Shown here: piece by piece, positions 1 through 9,706 of the stretch
How positions within the stretch are numbered: position 1 is the first letter of the stretch
Layout of the letters: each line of letters begins with the position of its first letter
Origin: Burkholderia sp. PAMC 26561
GTDB taxonomy: Bacteria > Pseudomonadota > Gammaproteobacteria > Burkholderiales > Burkholderiaceae
NCBI RefSeq assembly: GCF_001557535.2
Contig: NZ_CP014307.1
Coordinates: 496,001 to 560,000 of the forward strand
Direction of reading: 5' to 3'
Length of the DNA stretch: 64,000 nucleotides
Notes under the pieces: generated by a model
Told to the model about the DNA's origin: nothing
Database searches by the model: none
Seen by the model: only the letters and a program-made list of their open reading frames with translations
Translations under genes and position numbers: made by a program

Positions 1-569
1 AGGTTCGCGACGCCCTGGTTGAAGGTGCTCTGGCGTTCATCGAGTTCCTGCTGGGACACGGCGTCGCGTTGACGCAGTTGCTGCCAGCGCGTGAACGAAC
101 TCTTCGCGAGCACGAGGCTCGATGCCGTCTGGTCGCGCTGCGCGACGGCTTGCGCAAGCTCCTGGTCGATCTCCGGGGTATCGAGCGTGGCGAGCAACTG
201 GCCCTGCTTCACGCGTACGCCGATATCCGCATACCAGTGCAGCAGATAGCCGGTCGCCCGCGCATAGATGGGCGACTCCACGTAGCCTCGCAAGGTGCCG
301 GGCAACACGGTTTCACCGCCGCCTTCCGCCGGTTTCGGCGAGATCACGTTGACGTACACCTTCGCGTTTTGCTGAGAGGTCTCGGTCGCCGCGTGGCTTT
401 CCGACACGTTCGATACCACGGTGCGCACGGCCCCCGCCGCGAGCACGATCAGCACGATCACCACTGCGATCTTCGCGCGCTTCCATTCGCGCCCCCGGGG
501 CGGCAACGCGTGGCCCTCGTCGGATTCCCTGACGGGAATCCCCAGCGATGCGTGAGTTTTTTCGGTCAT
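1..569 (-). CDS. RND efflux periplasmic adaptor subunit (HlyD/AcrA family), partial
   Basis: This is the membrane-fusion protein of a tripartite RND pump, linking the inner-membrane permease encoded just upstream on the same strand to an outer-membrane channel. Only the N-terminal 189 residues are in the window; the rest lies beyond the left edge. A cytoplasmic stretch of about 32 residues precedes one membrane anchor (about residues 33-50, rich in V/I/L/A). After it come the first beta-barrel/lipoyl half (around residues 88-135, with the GYLLHWYADIGVRVKQGQ segment typical of the family) and the start of the alpha-helical hairpin (ELAQAVAQRDQ...). The start at 569 gives MTEKTHASLG and lies 15 bases after the permease stop, so the two are co-transcribed. 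Substrate cannot be read from the sequence. Confidence 0.9.
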   Translation of the reverse strand, partial: MTEKTHASLGIPVRESDEGHALPPRGREWKRAKIAVVIVLIVLAAGAVRTVVSNVSESHAATETSQQNAKVYVNVISPKPAEGGGETVLPGTLRGYVESPIYARATGYLLHWYADIGVRVKQGQLLATLDTPEIDQELAQAVAQRDQTASSLVLAKSSFTRWQQLRQRDAVSQQELDERQSTFNQGVAN

Positions 570-584
570 ATCGTTCAGCCAGTT

Positions 585-3500
585 TTAACTTGGTGCATGT
601 TCGGGCGTGCCGTGGCCATCGCGATCATCGTCGTCATGGTCGTTTTCCGAACGCTCGCGCCGCCGGGCCAGCCGGCTATGGATACCCGCAAAAATAAGCG
701 GCACGAAGAAAAGGGTGGATACGGTTGCAAACAGCAGGCCGCCGATCACTGCGCGCCCGAGCGGCGCATTCTGCTCGGCGCCTTCGCCAAGCCCGAGCGC
801 CATCGGAATCATGCCGATGATCATTGCGAACGCCGTCATCAGGACCGGCCGAATACGGCTCGCGCCCGCTTCGAGTGCGGCGGTGAGCGGCGGCGCGCCG
901 GCCTGCAGGCGCTGTCTTGCGAACGACACCATCAGGATACTGTTCGCGGTCGCCACACCCATGGTCATGATCGCGCCGGTGAGCGCCGGGACACTCAGGT
1001 GCGTGCCCGTGAGAAACAGCATCCATGCAATACCCGCCAGCGCCGCGGGCAATGCGCTGATGATGATCAGCGGGTCGACCCACGACTGGAAGTTCACCAC
1101 GATCAGCAGATACACGAGCACGATGGCCATCGCGACGCCCACGCCCAGGCCGAAGAACGATGAGCGCATGGTCGCGACCTGGCCGCGCACGGTGATCTCG
1201 CTGCCGCGCGGCAACTTGGCGCGCGCCTGGTCCACGAGCTTGTCCACCTCCTTCGCGACGCTGCCGAGATCGCGTCCTTCGACGCTTACGAATACATCGA
1301 TGACCGGCTTGATGTTGTAGCGCGTCACCACGGCGAACTGGCTTTGCGGCGAGACGCGCACGAGATTGCCGAGCAGTTGCGTAGGACCCGTTGCGCTGCC
1401 GGAAACAGGTGTGCGCAGCAGCTCATCGATGGAAGAAATCTGGTACTGCGGCGTCTGCACCGCGACCTGATACTCCACGCCATTCTTGTTGTTGAACCAG
1501 AAACCCGGCGACGTTTGCGAGCTGCCCGAGAGCGAAACCAGCACGTTCTGCGCGACGTTGTTCGCCGTCAGGTTGAGCTGCTGCAGCCGCGTGCGGTCCA
1601 TTTGCAGGTTGAGCACCGGCTGGTCGAACTTCTGCTGGATGTGGGTGTCGACGGTGCCGGGAATTTGCCGGATCGACTTCATCAGGCCGGACGCAACTTC
1701 GAAATTGCCGCGCTGGTTCGCACCGGAAATCTGCACATCGACGGCTGCCGGCAGACCGAAGTTCAGGATCTGCGTGACGATGTCAGCCGGCTGGAAGAAG
1801 AAGTCCACGCCCGGAAATTTCTGCGGAAGAATGGTGCGCAGCTTGTCCACGAAACCCGCGGTCGGATCGTGGTCGGGCTTCAATGCGACCTGGATCTCGC
1901 CATCGAGCGTGCCGATGGTTCCTGCGTTGCTGTACGAGAGGTTGATACCGCTGTACGGCAACCCGAGGTTGTCGAGGATCGTTTCGAGCTGGCTGGCGGG
2001 CACGACCTGACGCACGACGCGCTCGACATCGTCCGCGAGCCGCGCCGTTTCTTCGATGCGCGTACCCGTCGGAGCGCGCATGTGAAGCCGGATGTTGCCG
2101 GAATCGACGCTCGGGAAAAAGTCTTCGCCGAGCACGAACACGAGTCCGACCGAGACAATACAAAAGTTCAGGAATCCCACTGCGAACAAGCGGCGGCGCA
2201 CGAGCAACGTGCTCAGGATCACAATGTAGGTGGCGCGCATCCGCTCGAAACCGGCATCGAAACGATGATACAGACGCATGAACAGATTCGGCTTCGCGTT
2301 CTTTTTTGGCTTGTGCGCGTGACCCATCAGCAGCATGGCGAGCGTCGGCACGAGCGTCCGTGAAAGCACGTAGGACGCGAGCATGGCGAACACTACGGCT
2401 TCGGCGAGCGGCACGAACAGGAACTTCGCCACGCCGGTGAGAAAGAACATCGGCACGAACACAATACAGATACATAACGTGGACACGAGCGCCGGAATTG
2501 CGATTTCGCCCGCGCCCTCCAGGATCGCCTCGTGCAGGTCCGTGCCCATGTGCAAATGCCGCTCGATATTCTCGATGGTCACCGTGGCGTCATCAACCAG
2601 GATACCCACGGCAAGCGCGAGTCCGCCCAGCGTCATGATGTTGATGGTCTGCCCGAGCGCATGCAACGCCAGCAGCGACGACAGAATTGAAAGTGGAATC
2701 GATATCGCGATGATGCAGGTGCTGCGCCAGTTGCCGAGAAACAGCAGGATCATCGCGGCGGTCAAGGCGGCGGCGATCACGGCTTCCTTGATCACGCCCT
2801 GCACGGCGGCTTTCACGAACACGGACTGATCGAAGAGCGCCGTGATCGTCAAGTCTTCCGGCAACGAAGCCTTGGCTTTCGGCAAGATGGCGCGCAACGC
2901 ATTGACGATCGACAGCGTCGACGCGCTGCCGTTTTTCATGACTGATATCAGCACACCGCGCTGTCCGTTCTGCCGCACGATGTTCGTCTGCGGAGAGAAA
3001 CCGTCGCGCACGTGAGCGACTTCACGCAAGTAAGTAGTCGCACCGTTCACGGTGCGCACGGGGATCTCGTTCAACGCGGCGATGGTCGCCGGCGAACCGT
3101 TCATGTTGATGGTGTATTCCTTCGGGCCGATCTTGGCTGTGCCCGTTGGCAAGATCAGGTTCTGCGCGTTGAAAGCGCTGACGACATCGGAGGGCGTGAG
3201 GCCCTTCGCCAGCAGCGCGCGCGTATTCAGATCCACGGAGATCAGCCGGCTCTTGCCGCCGTACGGATAAGGCACCGACGCGCCCGGAATGGTCACCAGT
3301 TGCGGGCGCAGGAAGTTCAGCGCCGAGTCGTTCAGGTCTTGTTCGGAGAGCGTCTGGCTCGACAACCCGAGCTGGATCACCGGAATGCTCGATGCCGAAT
3401 AACTCAGCACGAGCGGCGGTGTGGCGCCGGGCGGCATCTGTTTCAACTGCGCCTGTTCGACGGCCACCGTCTGCGCAATCGCAGTCTGGATGTTCGCATT

Positions 3501-3794
3501 CGGCTGCAGAAAGACCTTGATGATGGCGATGCCCGGCAACGACTGCGACTCGATATGCTCGATATCGTTGACCGTGGTCGTGAGGCTACGCTCGTTGACC
3601 TGGGCGATACGGTTCGCCATGTCTTCGGCCGACAAACCCGTATATGTCCAGATGATGCTGACGACCGGAATATTGATTTCCGGCAGGACGTCGACGGGCG
3701 TTGTCAGGAGCGCAAACGGCGTCGCCAACAGGATCATGATGGCCATCACAATGAATGTGTAGGGCCGCTTCAGCGCAACGTTGACGATCCACAT
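585..3794 (-). CDS. RND efflux transporter permease subunit (AcrB/MdtC type)
   Basis: Inner-membrane proton-driven exporter of the hydrophobe/amphiphile RND family, 1069 aa, the usual length. The chosen ATG at 3794 gives MWIVNVALKRPYTF, the canonical amphipathic N-terminus before TM1; the reading frame extends 65 codons further upstream but those residues are Arg-rich and unlike the family. The proton-relay Asp pair is in AVGILVDDATVTIENIERH, and the second half shows the mirrored helices ending near GAIMTMGVATANSILMVSFARQR. The C-terminus is charged and Asp/His-rich (NDHDDDDRDGH), a feature of some Burkholderia members. The adaptor gene follows after 15 bases; no outer-membrane factor is visible, so it probably lies beyond the left edge. 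Whether this pump exports drugs, solvents or metabolites is not decidable here. Confidence 0.95.
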   Translation of the reverse strand: MWIVNVALKRPYTFIVMAIMILLATPFALLTTPVDVLPEINIPVVSIIWTYTGLSAEDMANRIAQVNERSLTTTVNDIEHIESQSLPGIAIIKVFLQPNANIQTAIAQTVAVEQAQLKQMPPGATPPLVLSYSASSIPVIQLGLSSQTLSEQDLNDSALNFLRPQLVTIPGASVPYPYGGKSRLISVDLNTRALLAKGLTPSDVVSAFNAQNLILPTGTAKIGPKEYTINMNGSPATIAALNEIPVRTVNGATTYLREVAHVRDGFSPQTNIVRQNGQRGVLISVMKNGSASTLSIVNALRAILPKAKASLPEDLTITALFDQSVFVKAAVQGVIKEAVIAAALTAAMILLFLGNWRSTCIIAISIPLSILSSLLALHALGQTINIMTLGGLALAVGILVDDATVTIENIERHLHMGTDLHEAILEGAGEIAIPALVSTLCICIVFVPMFFLTGVAKFLFVPLAEAVVFAMLASYVLSRTLVPTLAMLLMGHAHKPKKNAKPNLFMRLYHRFDAGFERMRATYIVILSTLLVRRRLFAVGFLNFCIVSVGLVFVLGEDFFPSVDSGNIRLHMRAPTGTRIEETARLADDVERVVRQVVPASQLETILDNLGLPYSGINLSYSNAGTIGTLDGEIQVALKPDHDPTAGFVDKLRTILPQKFPGVDFFFQPADIVTQILNFGLPAAVDVQISGANQRGNFEVASGLMKSIRQIPGTVDTHIQQKFDQPVLNLQMDRTRLQQLNLTANNVAQNVLVSLSGSSQTSPGFWFNNKNGVEYQVAVQTPQYQISSIDELLRTPVSGSATGPTQLLGNLVRVSPQSQFAVVTRYNIKPVIDVFVSVEGRDLGSVAKEVDKLVDQARAKLPRGSEITVRGQVATMRSSFFGLGVGVAMAIVLVYLLIVVNFQSWVDPLIIISALPAALAGIAWMLFLTGTHLSVPALTGAIMTMGVATANSILMVSFARQRLQAGAPPLTAALEAGASRIRPVLMTAFAMIIGMIPMALGLGEGAEQNAPLGRAVIGGLLFATVSTLFFVPLIFAGIHSRLARRRERSENDHDDDDRDGHGTPEHAPS

Positions 3795-4066
3795 TAAGAC
3801 GCGCTCGAAAAAAGCAGGAAAAGAAAATGACTGAGCCAGTGCCGGGACTGCACGCATTCGGCGAGCCTGATGTCCCAGGCAAACCAACCTCCGCGCAAAC
3901 CGCCGACGCCCGCATCTTAACGGCCAAGCCCCAACGCCTAAATGGCGCCAAAATGGCAAAACTGCCAGAAAACTCTGCACGCCCTCCACATGCTTCCGGT
4001 GAAAATCAGAACGAAAAACCTTTCAATGTTCAAACACTTGAACAAAACCTCTGGACACGACCGGTT
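3795..4066. other. Intergenic stretch upstream of the RND operon
   Basis: About 270 bases separate the RND start from the end of the GT9 gene, both on the minus strand. It should hold the RND promoter. No convincing operator, hairpin or small gene is visible. Confidence 0.4.
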
Positions 4067-5251
4067 CTAGACAACAGGTTCTGTGCGGTTATTTCCCCGG
4101 GCGCGCTGCAATTCCAACGACTCGATGACAGCGTCCACGACCCGCTCGACGCTCGGCCAGTTCAGAGCATGCTCGCCAGGAACGTACCGCTCGGGCGCAA
4201 CGCTCCGATAAGGCGGCGGATAACCCCAGATAGCGTCGTGAACCTCGGGCCGCGTCACGCTGCCGCCGATCACGGCAACTGTCGGACGCTGGAAAGCGGC
4301 GGCAACGTGCAGCAGCATGGAGGAATTTGTCAGCACGACGTCCGCGTTCTCGACCAGCGCAAACATGATGCGCATCGATACTTCTCCTGCCATCGAACGG
4401 ATCGCCGTAGCCGGACTCGCAGCGGCCATGGCCTCTTCCGCGCGCAGCCGGTCGGTGTCGCTGCCGACGATCACGATATTGCATGCATTACCGGCCTTTT
4501 CCATTGCCTCCGCAATCCGGGTTAGCGCGTCCCCGACCTGCCGCGCATCCCATGCCTTGCTTGAAACGCCGGCGCCCACGCCGGCAACTATCCGCACCGT
4601 GCGGCGGCCGCCGGCCTCGCCCGCGTTCCAGACCTGCGCCGCCTGCAAGCGTTCATCGTCAGTCAGGAAAAGCTGGGGACGTGCCTCCGGCAGCGTCTTC
4701 GCACCGAGCAGTTCCGCTTGCCCGAGCGCGGCCCGGCCGCATTGCCGCCTGGCGAACTCGATGTAATCCTGGCAGCCGCTCCAGCCGCCGCGATACCCGC
4801 GCACGCCAATGCGGTATCTGACGCCCGCGCGCATCATCAGCACCGCGCCCATGTAGCTGCCGAGCACGTCGATACCCACGTCAAAACCGCCTCGTGCGCG
4901 CAGTGCCGCGACTTGCGGCGACTTCCAGAGAAACCGCATTACATTGCGATGCGACCGGTCCTCGACGAGCTTGTTGTTCCAGGGCGCATCGATCTCGACG
5001 ATTTCATCGACGAACGGATTGTTTTCCAGAATGGGACGCGCCCAGCTTCCTACACCGGCGATCAGGCGCGTCGTTGGAAAGCGCTTGCGCAGCGCTTCGA
5101 AAAGCGGAGTGGTGGTGAGCAGCTCACCGAAATCATTCGGGCGCAACACCAGAATCTCGCGGGGCGTCTTGCGGTTCGGATCGAAGCGCGGCCGGTAGAA
5201 CCGGCTGATTAACCAGACGGGCGCTTCGATCAGCAGGTTTTTCCAACCCAT
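4067..5251 (-). CDS. Glycosyltransferase family 9 (heptosyltransferase-like)
   Basis: A 394-aa GT-B fold glycosyltransferase of the ADP-heptose:LPS heptosyltransferase family, expected to add a sugar to LPS core or another surface glycan on the cytoplasmic face. Family signs are the N-terminal EILVLRPNDFGELLTTTPLFEALRK block, the middle WDARQVGDAL region and the C-terminal nucleotide-sugar site around NADVVLTNSSMLLHVAAAFQRPTVAVIGG. The usual GD in the first motif is replaced by ND (RPNDFGE) and the last motif has TNSSMLLH where TxDSGxxH is common, so donor use may differ from WaaC/WaaF. The start at 5251 (MGWKNLL) has a GGAG ribosome site about 8 bases upstream; a longer frame to 5314 lacks support. 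It may act with the neighbouring glycan genes, but the exact acceptor is unknown. Confidence 0.82.
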   Translation of the reverse strand: MGWKNLLIEAPVWLISRFYRPRFDPNRKTPREILVLRPNDFGELLTTTPLFEALRKRFPTTRLIAGVGSWARPILENNPFVDEIVEIDAPWNNKLVEDRSHRNVMRFLWKSPQVAALRARGGFDVGIDVLGSYMGAVLMMRAGVRYRIGVRGYRGGWSGCQDYIEFARRQCGRAALGQAELLGAKTLPEARPQLFLTDDERLQAAQVWNAGEAGGRRTVRIVAGVGAGVSSKAWDARQVGDALTRIAEAMEKAGNACNIVIVGSDTDRLRAEEAMAAASPATAIRSMAGEVSMRIMFALVENADVVLTNSSMLLHVAAAFQRPTVAVIGGSVTRPEVHDAIWGYPPPYRSVAPERYVPGEHALNWPSVERVVDAVIESLELQRARGNNRTEPVV

Positions 5252-5386
5252 TGTTTCTCCAATATCGCATTGACTATGTTGACTGTCGCCGGAATCCCGC
5301 TCGGGCCGGAACACGTCCGTTCTTCAGGTGATTGTGCTTTGTCGCGTCAATGCGATATGTGGCCGGCCAAACGGAAATGCACAAAC

Positions 5387-5425
5387 GGGTCGCGCTCCCT
5401 GCTGCCGAAGCAGGGAACGCGACCC
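5387..5425 (-). terminator. Strong hairpin downstream of the glycoside hydrolase gene
   Basis: Nested inverted repeat: GGGTCGCG and TCCCTGC pair with GCAGGGA and CGCGACCC around a 7-base loop. Read on the minus strand it follows the glycoside hydrolase stop (5451) and is trailed by a short T-containing run (GTTTGTG). A terminator or transcript-end stabiliser is the best reading. Confidence 0.6.
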
Positions 5426-5450
5426 GGCAGTCGTGCTTCAGAAACAACGT

Positions 5451-7028
5451 TCAAACGTCGGCGTTGGCCGCGATGAAAGTTGCAAAGGCCGCGTAGGGGA
5501 GAATCGACTTCACGCCGGCCGTAACGATCCCGAAGGTGTTGTTGCCGCTGTCGAGCACGTAATACATCGTCGATTGAATATTGTGGGTTTTCCGCGCCTG
5601 ATACAGGTTCGTCAACTGGGTTGTGATGTAGGTCGCACGGTAAGCCTGCGTTTGCTCAGGACCCGTATTCCACTCGGTGATCATGAACGGCACACCGTAC
5701 CGGGCCTTGCAGTACGTCGGCAAGTCGAAGCCCGGGCCCGCGCCGTCCGTGCCGATGTTGAAGATGTCACCGTACACCTCGTAGTTGTGCCACGTCGTGA
5801 TGTCCCAGCGCACGATCGGATGTCCCGTGGTTCCGTCAGGTTGCGAGCCTTCCCACAAGGCGTCTGCGGCGCCGATGTCGGAGGCGCAAAAATTGATGCC
5901 GCACTTGGCGTTCGGCTGAACCGACCTCACGCCATCGAGCATACCTCGCATCACACCTCGCATGGCCGGCCAGTTCGCATTGTTGAAGTCGGCCGCCGTA
6001 TTACCCGCCTGATTGAAGTCCAGAATGGTCGAATTCTGGCGGGTCAGCTCGTTCCCGCATTCGTACATGGTCACACCGTACTGTTTCAGCCTGTTCGCAA
6101 CCGTCGATCCAACCATGTACGCCTGGTTGTAAGCGACGCTCTCGCCGCTCAGCACGTTCCCGGATGCGTCGGTCATTCCCTGGTTGATCAGCACGAAAAG
6201 CGTCATGCCGGCCGACTGGAAAGCTTGTGCAAGGGCCGACACCGCGTTGAGCTGCGTGGGGTCGTCGCTGACGCCGACACGGTAGGTCGACATGCCCAAA
6301 CCCTTCAGCATCGTTACAACTTGCGCAGGGCTATAGGTGTAGTCGAAGTGCCCGTTGATACCGTAGAAGTTTCCGGCAACCGGCGCGGTCGCGATGCGAG
6401 GGTCAGTGGCATGCAGCCAGCCTGCGGCGCCCACGTCGGCCCAGACGTAGAACTGCCCGCTCGTGTTCTGATGCCACATATTGCCGCCGTACCAGAGCAG
6501 CAAGGCGACGCCATAGTTGATGCCGGCCACCACGCCGTCGCGGTAAATCACGCCGTTCGTGACTGTCCACTGTCTGCCGACTGCGTCGTTGATATACGTG
6601 CCGGTCGGGATGGTCGTACCGTTGGGCGAGGTGCCTCTCGCAGAACGCGGATCAAGACAAGCGGACCAGCCCGAACCTGACCACGCATAGAACTTTCCGG
6701 AAGAATTCTCGTGATAGATGGTGTTGCTGAACCACAGTACCAGCGATACGTTGTAGTTGACGCCGGCGACCGCGCCATTCTTGTACACCACGCCGCCGGA
6801 CAGCGTCCAGACGGCACCGTTGCTGTCGGTCAAGGAGGCCGCCGGAGGTATTGTCGCTCCATTAGTCGATGCCCCCCCGATGGCCGCGTTCTGCAATGCC
6901 TGGACATTCGCTGCAGCGCTCACAGCGGCGCCGGTACTGCTTGCGCCCGAGCCGCCACCGCATGCGGCCAACAAATAGCTGCTACTGAAGGCCGCAAGGC
7001 CACCAAGAAATTGACGTCGTTTCAACAT
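5451..7028 (-). CDS. Exported lipid-anchored glycoside hydrolase (clan GH-A fold) with duplicated N-terminal module
   Basis: 525 aa. The N-terminus MLKRRQFLGG...LLAACGGG combines a twin-arginine-like RRQFLGG motif with a lipobox (LAAC, Cys23), so the protein is exported and lipid-anchored. Residues about 56-128 and 135-211 are two copies of one module: both contain NGxTIP, WTxxxGVxYxxGxVAGxNY, LLW/VLW, H-N-S-G-x-F-Y-x-W and end in DPR. From about 220 a (beta/alpha)8 glycosidase-like domain begins (FYGINGHFDY). The Asn-Glu of YECGNELT (Glu327) fits the clan-A acid/base and ITEWNTG (Glu452) the nucleophile. The likely substrate is a polysaccharide, possibly self-made exopolysaccharide given adjacent glycan genes, but this is inference; GH39- or GH5-like membership cannot be settled by eye. 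It sits alone on its strand with a strong hairpin behind it. Confidence 0.75.
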   Translation of the reverse strand: MLKRRQFLGGLAAFSSSYLLAACGGGSGASSTGAAVSAAANVQALQNAAIGGASTNGATIPPAASLTDSNGAVWTLSGGVVYKNGAVAGVNYNVSLVLWFSNTIYHENSSGKFYAWSGSGWSACLDPRSARGTSPNGTTIPTGTYINDAVGRQWTVTNGVIYRDGVVAGINYGVALLLWYGGNMWHQNTSGQFYVWADVGAAGWLHATDPRIATAPVAGNFYGINGHFDYTYSPAQVVTMLKGLGMSTYRVGVSDDPTQLNAVSALAQAFQSAGMTLFVLINQGMTDASGNVLSGESVAYNQAYMVGSTVANRLKQYGVTMYECGNELTRQNSTILDFNQAGNTAADFNNANWPAMRGVMRGMLDGVRSVQPNAKCGINFCASDIGAADALWEGSQPDGTTGHPIVRWDITTWHNYEVYGDIFNIGTDGAGPGFDLPTYCKARYGVPFMITEWNTGPEQTQAYRATYITTQLTNLYQARKTHNIQSTMYYVLDSGNNTFGIVTAGVKSILPYAAFATFIAANADV

Positions 7029-7778
7029 GGCGAGTTTTCCCCTGCCGGGCGAAGTCCGGCATAAAAAAGTTTGGTCAGTTTTTGTGCAATGCGAACGAGA
7101 AAGGCCGCCGATGAACGGCCCTTGCTAGGTTTACTTTGTGATCCTAATTTCTTGAGGAGGTCATTCCTTCATGAAGGTTTGTTTAGGATATCTAATGCAC
7201 GCAATTGAATTAACGGTAGGAAAACATGAAACTTGAACCGTTTATTCAGTTCGGTTACGACGTTTTCGCGTCCGAAGCAAACGTTTGGCTAATCGGTGCC
7301 AGAACGCGACGGTTAAACATGTCGCCGTGACGGATCGAAATGCCAAAGGACCCCGACGTAAAGCTCCCTGATTCAACATTTCCAAAACGGTAAAAGATAC
7401 ATAACCGCTTTAGTATGAGTAAATGATACGCGAGCCAGATGAAAATCAAATACATTTGGTTACATCAGATCAAAAAAGCCAGAATTTTTCGGAAATCAGC
7501 CGTTTGCAGCGACGCGCTGATCTGCCGTTCTCATCAGAGGAATGTTTATATCGCAAATCTGTGCATATCGAACTGTTGTTTCGGGCAGGACACTTACCGT
7601 GGAACGCTTTTCGACAATCGAGTGCACAGGAGAAATATTGCCTCCATGTCCAGCCGGTAAATTTTTCGTTATCAGAACGGAAAAGTTGGAGATTTAAATT
7701 GGGGCATGACTAAAGTTGTGGCCTCAAGAGTCGATACTACGAATTAACTGATAACCAGCTTCCACCACTAAAAGGTAT
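7029..7778. other. 750-base AT-richer intergenic region
   Basis: Lies between the divergent glycoside hydrolase and GGDEF genes and is visibly more AT-rich than its surroundings. It should hold both promoters. It contains a perfect 12-base palindrome CCTTCATGAAGG (7166-7177), a possible 34-codon reading frame at 7226-7330 (listed separately) and a broken frame at 7423-7713 with no recognisable homology. Confidence 0.5.
7226..7330 (+). pseudogene. Possible 34-residue ORF, perhaps a remnant of a polysaccharide-export gene
   Basis: ATG at 7226 preceded by TAGGAAAAC, giving 34 residues that begin MKLEPFIQFGYDVFAS and then stop. The FGYDxFA stretch recalls the region ahead of the SLBB/PES domain of polysaccharide export proteins, where FGYDLFAG-type sequences are common, but nothing of the downstream domain follows. 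It is either a tiny gene, chance, or the decayed 5' end of an exopolysaccharide gene. The nearby glycoside hydrolase would fit a decayed polysaccharide locus. Confidence 0.25.
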
Positions 7779-9692
7779 ATGTCGAAAGCGCCTGTGCCCG
7801 CAAACGAAGCAGCTCGACTACGCCTCTTACAAGGGCTGGACGTCCTCGATACACCCGCTGACGAAGCCTTTGACCGCATCACCCGGATCGCTGCCGAGAT
7901 GCTGCAGGTGCCGATCGCCCTGATCTCCCTGGTCGATGAATACCGTCAGTGGTTCAAATCGCGAGTAGGCCTCGACGTTTGCGAAACCAGCCGCGACCTC
8001 GCCTTTTGCGCGCATGCGCTGGATATCGACAAGATCTTGCTGGTGGAGGATGCGCTCGAAGATGCCCGCTTTGCAGACAACCCGCTGGTCACTGGCGCAC
8101 CGTTCATCCGCTTTTATGCGGGCATTCCGCTGCGTTCCGCGGAAGGTCTCGTGCTCGGCACGCTATGCGTGATCGATACAAAACCCCGCACGCTCAGCGG
8201 CTCCGCCATCAGCGCGTTGCACGACCTGGCGCGCACCGTTGAAAGAGAATTGCTGCACAAGGAAACCGCGCGGGTTGGCCGGGCCGTGCAGGAATTCGAC
8301 CGCCGTAATCTCGCGCTGAGCGCATCTCGCTTCGAGACCATTTTCAGGCAGACGCCAACCGGAAAGGCCATCGTCGATCTGAGCGGCCGGTTTATCGATG
8401 TCAATTCAAAACTTTGCGAAATCACCGGCTATAGCGCCGAACAGCTCCTCAGCCTGACATTCCCGGAAATTACGGTGGAAGCCGATCTTGCGATGGATCT
8501 CCAACTCGTCGCCGATCTGCTGTTCGGCCGAAGGAAGACCTATTCGCTGGAAAAGCGCTACAGGCGACGAGACGGCACGATCGTCTGGGTCGATCTGAGC
8601 GTGGCGCTCGTACGCGATGAAACCGGTCAGCCGCTGCACTTCATCAGCGTCATCCAGGACATCTCAGCGCGCAAGGACAGCGAGAAGTTCCTGCGCGACT
8701 ATCAGCACGAGCTCGAGCAGCGCGTCACCGAACGCACGGCCGAATTGACGCAGAGCCGGGAAACGCTGCAGACCATCACCAATAACCTGCCGATTCTTAT
8801 CGGCCATGTAGACGCGAACCTGCGCTACCAGTTCAACAACGACGTGTATCGCGATGTCTTCGGCGTGGAGCCGGGCAGCCTGCGCGGGAAATCGCTCGAG
8901 GAGACACTGGGTTTTTCACTTTTCGAGGAGCTTCGTCCGTACTTCGAACGCGCCCTGGCGGGCGAGCGGGTCACGTACGACAATGTCCGCTATTGGCCGC
9001 AGCATGAGCGCATCTGGAGTGCGACCTACATTCCCGATATTCGCGGCGACAAGGTCGCGGGCTTTTACATCATGAGCCAGGACATCACCGACCGGAAGCT
9101 CGCGGAAAACGTGCTCTTGGCCAAGGCCATGCTTGACCCGTTGACCGGCCTGCCGAATCGCCGGGCATTGCATGAAGAACTGGCCCGAGCAGTCGAACAC
9201 GGCAAGCGCGAAGCGGTCCCGTTCGCGTTGTTCTTTCTCGATCTCGACGGGTTCAAGACCGTCAACGATACCTACGGGCACGACGCCGGCGATGCATTGC
9301 TGATCGAAGTGGGCAAGCGATTGAAGAAAGTCGTTCGCCAGAACGATGTTGTCAGCCGCCTCGCCGGCGACGAATTCATCATCCTGAGCCAGGGAATCGC
9401 TACGGCGAATGCGTGCAGCCGGGTTGCGCAGGACATCTGCCGCACCTTGACGCGTCCGTTTGTCCTGCCGGGCGTCACCGTCGACATCAGTACGAGCGTA
9501 GGCATCACGATGTGCACCGACGCCCGCCAGGCATCCGCCGATGAACTCATCAGCAGCGCGGACGGCGCGATGTATGAAGCCAAGCGAAAAGGCCGCAACG
9601 GCTTCCGGTTTGCACGGGACCCGCATATCCGGATTGAACAGATGGGCGAAGACCCGGTACAGTTGCCGGCGAAAATCGCGCAGGCCGTTTGA
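7779..9692 (+). CDS. GAF-PAS-PAS-GGDEF diguanylate cyclase
   Basis: 637 aa, no membrane segment, so a cytoplasmic sensor that should make cyclic di-GMP from two GTP. Order: GAF domain (about 25-165, starting from the LQGLDVLDTPADEAFDRITRIAA pattern), PAS (about 185-305, ending VIQDISARKDSEKFL), a coiled linker (YQHELEQRVTERTAELTQSRETLQ), a second PAS (about 325-445, ending SQDITDRKLAENVL) and GGDEF (about 450-620, DPLTGLPNRRAL). The active loop reads AGDEF (529-533) rather than GGDEF; A at the first position is tolerated in some active cyclases. The product-inhibition I-site RQND (520-523) is present at the correct five-residue spacing. There is no EAL domain. An AAAGG site lies shortly before ATG 7779. 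The gene converges on the TPR gene with only 14 bases between. Confidence 0.92.
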   Translation: MSKAPVPANEAARLRLLQGLDVLDTPADEAFDRITRIAAEMLQVPIALISLVDEYRQWFKSRVGLDVCETSRDLAFCAHALDIDKILLVEDALEDARFADNPLVTGAPFIRFYAGIPLRSAEGLVLGTLCVIDTKPRTLSGSAISALHDLARTVERELLHKETARVGRAVQEFDRRNLALSASRFETIFRQTPTGKAIVDLSGRFIDVNSKLCEITGYSAEQLLSLTFPEITVEADLAMDLQLVADLLFGRRKTYSLEKRYRRRDGTIVWVDLSVALVRDETGQPLHFISVIQDISARKDSEKFLRDYQHELEQRVTERTAELTQSRETLQTITNNLPILIGHVDANLRYQFNNDVYRDVFGVEPGSLRGKSLEETLGFSLFEELRPYFERALAGERVTYDNVRYWPQHERIWSATYIPDIRGDKVAGFYIMSQDITDRKLAENVLLAKAMLDPLTGLPNRRALHEELARAVEHGKREAVPFALFFLDLDGFKTVNDTYGHDAGDALLIEVGKRLKKVVRQNDVVSRLAGDEFIILSQGIATANACSRVAQDICRTLTRPFVLPGVTVDISTSVGITMCTDARQASADELISSADGAMYEAKRKGRNGFRFARDPHIRIEQMGEDPVQLPAKIAQAV

Positions 9693-9706
9693 AGAGGAAC
9701 CTGGTG

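Noticed and set aside
5328..6680. A 450-codon plus-strand open frame
   Set aside because: Antisense to the exported glycoside hydrolase, which has signal peptide and catalytic motifs.
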